From positions 186,001 through 250,000 of the forward strand of contig CAVSGS010000007.1 in NCBI GenBank assembly GCA_963727545.1: a DNA stretch of 64,000 nt, given 5' to 3'. Below, piece after piece: positions 58,119 through 64,000 of this stretch. Under the pieces are notes generated by a model, which was not told where the DNA came from, ran no database searches, and saw only the letters and a program-made list of their open reading frames with translations. Each line of letters starts with the position of its first letter. Position 1 is the first letter of the stretch. Both the position numbers and the translations under genes were made by a program. The stretch comes from Flexifilum sp963727545. GTDB lineage: Bacteria; Chloroflexota; Anaerolineae; Aggregatilineales; Phototrophicaceae.

Positions 58119-59550
58119 ATGGATGCGTTGACCCTAGCGCGATTGCAGTTTGGGATCACTACGGTCTATCACTTCTTTTTTGTTCCGCTCACCCTTGGAC
58201 TTTCCATTCTCGTTGCCGTGATGCAGACGATCTACGTCGTCAAGGGCGATGAAAAGTACAAGGATATGGCGAAGTTTTGGGGCAAGCTCCTGCTCATCAA
58301 CTTTGCGATGGGTGTCGTCACCGGCATTGTGCAGGAATTCCAGTTCGGCATGAACTGGTCGGAATATTCTCGCTTTGTCGGCGACATCTTCGGCGCGCCG
58401 CTCGCTATCGAAGCGTTAGTCGCCTTTTTCATCGAGTTCGACCTTCCTCGGCGTTTGGATTTTCGGCTGGGACAAGCTGTCCAAGCGCGTCCACCTCGCC
58501 GCGATCTGGCTGGTCGCCATTGCCGCCAACGTCTCGGCGTTCTGGATTTTGGTCGCCAATGCCTTCATGCAGAATCCGGTCGGCTATACGATCGCTGCCA
58601 GTGGTCGCGCCGAGATGACCGATTTCTTCGCCTTGATCAAGAACCCTAACGTGTGGCTGGAATTCCCGCACGTTGCGCTCGGTGGACTCACAACCGGCGC
58701 GTTCTTCATCTTGGGGATCAGCGCGTTTCACCTGCTGCGCAATCGACCGGGACAAAAGGAAGCCTTCCGCGCTTCGGCTCGGCTTGGCTTGATCGTCGGT
58801 ACGGTTGCGGTGCTGCTGACGATGGGCTTCGGGCACATTCAAGGGCAGCGAATGGCGGACACGCAGCCGATGAAATTGGCATCGGCGGAAGGCTTGTGGG
58901 AGTCGGAAGACCCGGCAGGTCTGTCCATGTTCCAAATCGGCAACGAGAAGGATCGCACCTCGATCATCAACATCCGCATTCCCTCGCTGCTCAGCTTCCT
59001 GTCCTACAACACCTTTGACGGTAAGGTTCAAGGCATCAATGAACTGCAAGCCCAGTACGAGCAGCAGTATGGTCCCGGCGACTACGTGCCGCCCGCCATC
59101 TGGCTGACCTACTGGAGCTTCCGCGCGATGGTCGGTGCGGGCGCGCTGATGTTCCTGCTGGGGCTGATTGGCTTGTATTTCTCGTACCGCCATCAGTTGG
59201 ACGTCAGCAAGGCGAAATGGCTGCTTCGGATCTTGGTGGTCGCGCTGTTCCTGCCGTATCTCGCCAACACGACCGGCTGGATGCTGACCGAGGTTGGGCG
59301 TCAACCGTGGATCGTGCAGGGCTTGATGACCGTCGATAAGGCGGTTTCACCGGGCGTCACCCCCGGCATGCTGCTGATTTCGCTGATCGGCTTCACGCTG
59401 GTTTACGGTGCGCTGATGGTCGCTGACGTCTACCTACTTCAGAAATTCGCCCGCCAAGACCTCGACGGCAGCGACCAGATTCCGTGGGTCGGTGGCGATG
59501 ATTCGTCGCAATCGACCGGAAAGTCGTCGCGCTACGAAGGTGCCTACTAA
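58119..59550 (+). pseudogene. cydA: Cytochrome bd ubiquinol oxidase subunit I (one frameshift)
   Basis: Membrane subunit carrying hemes b558, b595 and d; oxidises quinol and reduces oxygen. ATG 58119 (MDALTLARLQFGITTVYHFF, with the heme-ligand histidine) is preceded by GAGGTGGG. At 58437-58438 an extra T turns the invariant FFIESTFLG into a frameshift; after it the protein continues TFLGVWIFGWDKL through GFGHIQGQRMADTQPMKLAS and NTTGWMLTEVGRQPWIVQG to 59550, about 476 residues. The Q-loop is of the short type. Because everything else is intact and cydB follows 12 bases later, the gene is very probably functional and the extra base an error. Confidence 0.9.
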
Positions 59551-59562
59551 AGGGGAAGCCTC

Positions 59563-60576
59563 ATGGATTTACAAACACTCTGGTTCATCTTGATCGCGGT
59601 CCTGTTCACGGGATTTCTCTTTCTAGAAGGCTTCGACTACGGCGTTGGTATCCTGCTCCCCTTTGTCGGCAAGAACGATCAAGAGCGGCGGATGGTGATC
59701 AACAGCATTGGTCCCGTCTGGGATGCGAATGAAGTCTGGCTGTTGACGGCGGGCGGCGCGATTTTCGCCGCGTTCCCCAACTGGTACGCGACCCTGTTCA
59801 GCGGCTTCTATCTGGCGCTGTTCCTGATTCTGATCGCTTTGATCGTGCGTGGCGTCGCTTTCGAGTTCCGCAGCAAGGACGTCAGCCCGCGTTGGCGCAG
59901 CCTGTGGGATGCCTGCATCTTCATCGGCAGCTTCCTGCCGGCGCTGCTCTGGGGCGTTGCCTTCGGTAACATCCTGCGCGGCGTAGCGATTGACTCGACC
60001 ATGACTTACGTCGGCTCGTTCTTCGACCTGCTCAATCCCTTCGCGCTGCTCGGTGGGTTGGTCACATTGACGTTGTTCATCCTGCACGGTGCGCTGTACT
60101 TGGAACTGAAGACCGACGGAGCGATCCGCGAGCGGGCAGATCGAGTGACGCGCCGCTTCTGGCTCCCGGTGACGATTCTGGCGGTGCTGTTTGTGGTCTA
60201 CGCCGCCATCGATACCGACATCCTCCAGAACATCAATCCGGCGAACGTCTTGGGATTGGTCGCCGCGGTTGGCGGGCTGCTGTTCGGCGGATACAGCATT
60301 TTCCAAGCGCGCTTTGGGCGTGCCTTCTTCGGCACCGGCTTGACCATCATTGGCGTCGTCGCGCTGATCTTCGGCACGCTGTTCCCGCGCGTCATGCCCT
60401 CGTCGCTTGATCCGGCTTTTGATCTGACGATCTATAATGCCTCGTCGAGCGCCTACACGCTGCAAGTCATGAGTGTGATCGCCTTGACGATGGTGCCGAT
60501 TGTGCTGGCGTATACGGCATGGGCGTACTGGGTTTTCCGCAAGCGCCTGACGAGCGAAACCAAGCTCGAATACTAA
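59563..60576 (+). CDS. cydB: Cytochrome bd ubiquinol oxidase subunit II
   Basis: Second membrane subunit of the bd oxidase, 337 residues with eight or so hydrophobic segments. The family start is WFILIAVLFTGFLFLEGFDY, followed by GVGILLPF and INSIGPVWDANEVWLLTAGG, which is highly conserved. The C-terminus holds TLQVMSVIALTMVPIVLAYT. AAAGGGGAAG precedes ATG 59563, 12 bases after the cydA stop. It stabilises the heme subunit. The presence of bd oxidase suggests life at low oxygen or under fluctuating oxygen. Confidence 0.95.
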   Translation: MDLQTLWFILIAVLFTGFLFLEGFDYGVGILLPFVGKNDQERRMVINSIGPVWDANEVWLLTAGGAIFAAFPNWYATLFSGFYLALFLILIALIVRGVAFEFRSKDVSPRWRSLWDACIFIGSFLPALLWGVAFGNILRGVAIDSTMTYVGSFFDLLNPFALLGGLVTLTLFILHGALYLELKTDGAIRERADRVTRRFWLPVTILAVLFVVYAAIDTDILQNINPANVLGLVAAVGGLLFGGYSIFQARFGRAFFGTGLTIIGVVALIFGTLFPRVMPSSLDPAFDLTIYNASSSAYTLQVMSVIALTMVPIVLAYTAWAYWVFRKRLTSETKLEY

Positions 60577-60597
60577 CCACTGCTTAGCAATTCCCTT

Positions 60598-60625
60598 GTA
60601 GGGGCACGATCTATCGTGCCCCTAC
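60598..60625. repeat. Palindromic repeat copy 16 (perfect arms)
   Basis: GTAGGGGC, core ACGATCTATCGT, GCCCCTAC; 13-bp perfect arms around a central CT. Between cydB and cydD. Confidence 0.9.
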
Positions 60626-60632
60626 GCTGCCA

Positions 60633-60659
60633 GTTAGCGGGTATAATCAACCCGCTAAC
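60633..60659 (+). promoter_or_regulatory. Inverted repeat enclosing a TATAAT box before cydD
   Basis: 10-bp arms GTTAGCGGGT / ACCCGCTAAC around ATAATCA, so that a perfect -10 TATAAT (60642-60647) straddles the loop, 34 bases before the cydD start. No good -35 is seen. It could be an operator-covered promoter, or a terminator of cydAB. Confidence 0.5.
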
Positions 60660-60680
60660 GTTCGCTTAAATCCATCGCCC

Positions 60681-62488
60681 ATGACATCTGCTGCTCCACC
60701 GAAACGCCGCCTCGATTCGCGGCTGCTGAGCGAGGCGCGCGCCGCGCCGGGATCGCTGGCAGCGAGCCTGAGCGCCAACGCCTTCTTGGGCGTTGTGATC
60801 GTCGTGCAGGCGCTGCTGCTCAGCCAGATCATCGACCGTGCTTTCCTCGGCGGCGAAACGCTGGATCAGCTGACGCCGTTCTTGATCGCGCTGGCATTGG
60901 TGATCGCGCTGCGGGCGGGCGCTGCCTACGCTGCCTCGATCGCTTCAGCACGGCTCGCTTTGACCGTCAAAAACGCGCTGCGCCAGCGCTTCGTCGCCCA
61001 GCTTTACGCGCTTGGACCCGCTTACAGCCGCGCCGAGCGCAGCGGCGATCTCGTGCTCAGCGCGACCGAGGGCGTCGAGAAGCTCGACGGCTACTTCCGC
61101 GACTATCTCCCCGGCATGTTCACGGCGGTCTTTCTGCCGCTGCTGATCCTGCTGGTCGTCCTGCCGCTTGACCTGCTGACCTTCGTCGTCCTGCTGATCA
61201 CCGCGCCGTTGATCCCCTTCTTCATGATGCTGATCGGGCGGGCAGCCGGTGCGCTGGCGCAGCGCCAGTTCTCCGAAATGCGCTACCTCGGCGCACACTT
61301 CCTCGACGTGATGCAGGGCTTGACCACCCTCAAGCTGTTCAACCGCAGCCGCCACCAGATCGAGACCATCAGCCGGATCACCGACGAGTTTCGCGCCGCG
61401 ACCATGCGCGTGCTGCGGGTCGCCTTCCTCTCCGCGCTGACGTTGGAGCTGCTGGCGACGCTCAGCGTAGCGATTGTCGCCGTTGAGATCGGCTTGCGCT
61501 TGCTCGCTGGGGGCATCGATTTCGGTCACGCCCTTTTTCTGCTGGTGATCGCGCCGGAATTCTATCTGCCGCTGCGCGCGTTGGGCGCGAAGTTCCACAA
61601 TGCCACTGAGGGCAAAGCCGCCGCCGAGCGTCTCTATGCCGTGCTCGATACGCCGCCGGTTGCGCGCCCGACCGCCTCGCAGCCGATTCCGCCGCGCATG
61701 GCGATTCGCTTCGAGCAGGTCGCCGTCAGCTACGAAGACGGCGCGCGTCCGGCGCTGCGCGATCTCTCGTTTGCCATCGAGCCGGGCGAGCGGGTCGCGT
61801 TGGTCGGCGCCAGCGGCGGCGGCAAGACGACCGTCGCGAACCTGCTGCTCGGCTTCGTTCAGCCCGACTCGGGCGCATTACCGTCGCTGGCGTCGATCTG
61901 CGGACGCTGCCTTTAGCCGACTGGCGCGCGCGGATTGGGTGGGTGTCGCAGTCGCCCTATCTCTTTAACGCGACCGTCGCCGACAACCTGCGCCTCGCTC
62001 GACCGGACGCCTCCGACGCCGACCTGATCGCGGCGGCGACGGCGGCGGGCGCGCACGGCTTCATCACTGAACTGCCGGACGGCTATCAAACCCTCTGTGG
62101 CGAGCGCGGCTTGCGCTTGAGCGGCGGGCAGGCGCAGCGGATCGCGCTGGCGCGCGCTTTCCTGCGCGACGCGCCGCTGCTGATCCTCGACGAGCCGACC
62201 TCGCAGCTTGATCCCGACGGCGAAGCCGAGATCATCGCGTCGCTTGACCGGCTGGTGCAAGGGCGCACCGTCCTGCTGATCACGCACCGCCTGACCGCCG
62301 CCGTCGCTGCCGACCGCATCCTCCTGATCGACCACGGCGCGATCGTCGAGCAGGGCACTCACGCCGACTTGATCGCGCGGAGGCGACGGCGCTGCTATGC
62401 TCGCGCAGCTCGCCTGTCCGATGCGATTCGTTCGACAGGGCGCAGGCCGGCTGACTCCCCTGAAGCGGGTGGACACTGTGAAATCTAA
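60681..62488 (+). pseudogene. cydD: Cysteine/glutathione ABC exporter subunit CydD (frameshifted)
   Basis: Half-transporter needed for assembly of cytochrome bd; with CydC it exports thiols. The membrane domain (about 1-310) begins LDSRLLSEARAAPGSLAASL and includes RAGAAYAASIASARLALTVK. The ATPase has Walker A GASGGGKTTVAN; then one G appears missing in the run at 61871-61873, and the frame resumes ITVAGVDLRTLPLADWRARI, VSQSPYLFNATVADNLRLAR, signature LSGGQAQRIALARAF, Walker B LLILDEPTSQLD and LITHRLTAAVA. Near 62378 a further shift is likely: LIAR should continue GGDGAAMLAQL, in the frame that leads into CydC. The end given (62488) is that of the unshifted frame. Confidence 0.82.
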
Positions 62489-64000
62489 TCCCTTACTGCG
62501 CGTCTTGCGCTGGGCGCTCCCGTTCTGGCGCGGGATGCTGCTGGCGACGCTGCTCGGCGCGCTGACCATCGCCAGCAGCGTCAGCCTGATGGCGACCTCG
62601 GCGTGGCTGATCTCGAAGGCGGCGCTGCAGCCCTCGGTTGCCGATCTTTCGGTCGCTATCGTCGGCGTGCGCTTCTTCGGCATTGCGCGCGGCGTCCTGC
62701 GCTATCTCGAACGCCTCGTCTCGCACGAGACGACCTTTCGCCTGCTGGCTCGCCTGCGGGTCGAGTTCTACAAGGCGCTGGAACCGCTCGCCCCGGCGCG
62801 CCTGATCGGGCAGCGCAGCGGCGACCTGCTCAGCCGCGTCATCGACGACGTGGAGAGTCTGCAAGACCTCTACCTGCGCGCGGTCGCGCCGCCGCATGGT
62901 GGCGCTGCTGGTCGGCACGGCGCTGACGGTGTTCCTGACCGCCTTCGATCCGCTGATCGCGCTGGTGGCGCTGGCGTTCATGCTGGCGGCAGGGATCGGC
63001 GTGCCGCTGCTGGCGTGGTGGGGCAGCCAGCGCTCCGGCGCAGTCCGCGTCGCCGACCGCGCCGAGTTGAACGCGACGCTGGTCGACAGCATTCAGGGGA
63101 TGGCGGAAACGCTGGTCTACGGGCAGGCGGCGGCGCAGCTTGAGCGGATCGGCGCGCTCAGTCAGCAGCTTGCCGACGCCGAGCAGCAGATCGCCCGTTC
63201 CGACGCGCTTCAGGTCGGTCTCAGCGCCTTGCTGACCAGCGGGGCGGCGGCTGCCGTTCTCGCGCTGGCGATCCCGCGATTGGATGGCGTCTTTCTGGCG
63301 ACCGTCGCCTTGGCGACCACCGCCGTCTTCGAGGCGTTTACGCCGCTGGCACAGGCGGCGGTCAATCTCGGCGCGACCGGGCAAGCTGCCGGTCGTCTGT
63401 TCGAGATCGCCGACCTGCCGCCCGCCGTCAGCGATCCGCCCGCGCCGCTCGATCCCGTCGTGATCCCCTCACATCCGGCGCTGGTCGTCACCGATTTGTC
63501 GTTCGGCTACCCGGATGAGCCGCTGATCCTCGACGGCGTTGCGCTGCGCCTCGACCCCGGTCAGCGGATCGCCATCTTGGGCGAGAGCGGGGCGGGCAAA
63601 TCGACGCTGGTCAATCTGCTGCTGCGTTTCTGGGATTACGACACCGGACGGATCGAGTTAGGCGGGCGCGATCTGCGCGCTTACGCTCAAACCGACGTGC
63701 GCGCGACCTTCGGCGTGATGACGCAGCGCCCGTATCTGTTTAACACCACCATCCGCGAGAATATCCGCATCGCCCGCAGCGACGCGCCCTTCGAAGCCGT
63801 CGAAGCCGCCGCCCGCCAAGCCGGGATACACGACTTCATTGCCGCGCTGCCCGACGGTTACGCGACGCTGGTCGGCGAAGACGGATCGCTGCTCAGCGGT
63901 GGCGAGCGCCAGCGGATCGCTTTGGCGCGAGTGCTGCTCAAGGACGCGCCGATCCTGATTTTGGACGAGGCGACCGCTAACCTCGACGCCGTGACCGAAC
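62478..64000 (+). pseudogene. cydC: Cysteine/glutathione ABC exporter subunit CydC (frameshifted, runs off window)
   Basis: Partner of CydD. A GTG at 62478 gives MKSNPLLRVLRWALPFWRGM, then LMATSAWLISKAALQPSVAD, a typical CydC N-terminus, and GVLRYLERLVSHETTFRLLA. One extra base near 62890 shifts the frame; it resumes MVALLVGTALTVFLTAFDPL and continues to the window end without a stop. The ATPase shows Walker A GESGAGKSTLVN, VMTQRPYLFNTTIRENIRIA, signature LLSGGERQRIALARVL and Walker B PILILDEATANLD. The membrane frame is open upstream to at least 62397, so a single-chain CydDC is possible once the indels are corrected. Its 3' end is outside the window. Confidence 0.8.

Overview
The window looks like a piece of a chromosome from a GC-rich, heterotrophic member of the Chloroflexota (Anaerolineae-like). 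This is inferred from gene content and protein style: monoderm-type ABC substrate-binding proteins whose signal peptides end in Ala-Gln, followed by acidic Thr/Pro/Glu linkers; several parallel sugar ABC systems; and a Bacillus-like cydABDC set. I cannot name a species. No rRNA, tRNA, CRISPR array, transposase or phage gene was recognised.

Positions 1-19200 form an L-arabinose/arabinan utilisation region. It holds araB (5' end outside the window) and araD, a divergent LacI-type regulator, and a sugar ABC importer (binding protein plus two permeases). It also holds two intracellular GH51 arabinofuranosidases, two secreted GH43-AbfB paralogues in tandem, araA, a Tat-exported GH43 endo-arabinanase and an odd double class II aldolase. 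A LacI-like operator (core ATTCGAAT) sits on good promoters both in front of the importer and in front of the endo-arabinanase, which suggests one arabinan regulon.

Positions 19200-32050 hold a second carbohydrate module. On the minus strand are a sugar ABC importer, a YesL-like membrane protein and a Gfo/Idh/MocA oxidoreductase. Divergent from these are a GntR/FCD regulator, a DHDPS-family aldolase, an Old-Yellow-Enzyme-like protein, a second Gfo/Idh/MocA oxidoreductase, a GH106-like glycosidase and a secreted beta-propeller. Its substrate is not evident.

Positions 32100-41250 hold a heterodimeric ABC exporter whose second subunit reads in frame from a MarR regulator, a homodimeric-type ABC exporter, a DUF1330 protein and an OmpR-type two-component system.

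Positions 41400-54600 are a pectin (galacturonan) module: kdgF-like cupin, kduD, kduI, oligogalacturonate lyase, a heparinase II/III-like protein, and a peptide/oligosaccharide-type (Dpp/Opp family) ABC importer. It is controlled by a second LacI regulator with several GTTAGCGCTAAC operators. With the arabinan region it forms a pectin-degradation superlocus in which backbone and side chains are handled side by side.

Positions 54600-64000 carry a VWA / PP2C / atypical-kinase triad and the cytochrome bd genes cydA, cydB, cydD and cydC; cydC runs off the window.

Two window-wide features stand out. First, at least 16 copies of a short palindromic repeat occur between genes, with constant ends (GTAGGGGC...GCCCCTAC) but different self-complementary cores; one copy lies inside an ABC ATPase gene and is translated. 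Second, about a dozen single-base frameshifts occur, many in G or C runs and many in genes that otherwise look intact, including cydA, cydD and cydC. This looks more like residual assembly indels than gene decay, so broken genes are described here at their full extent.
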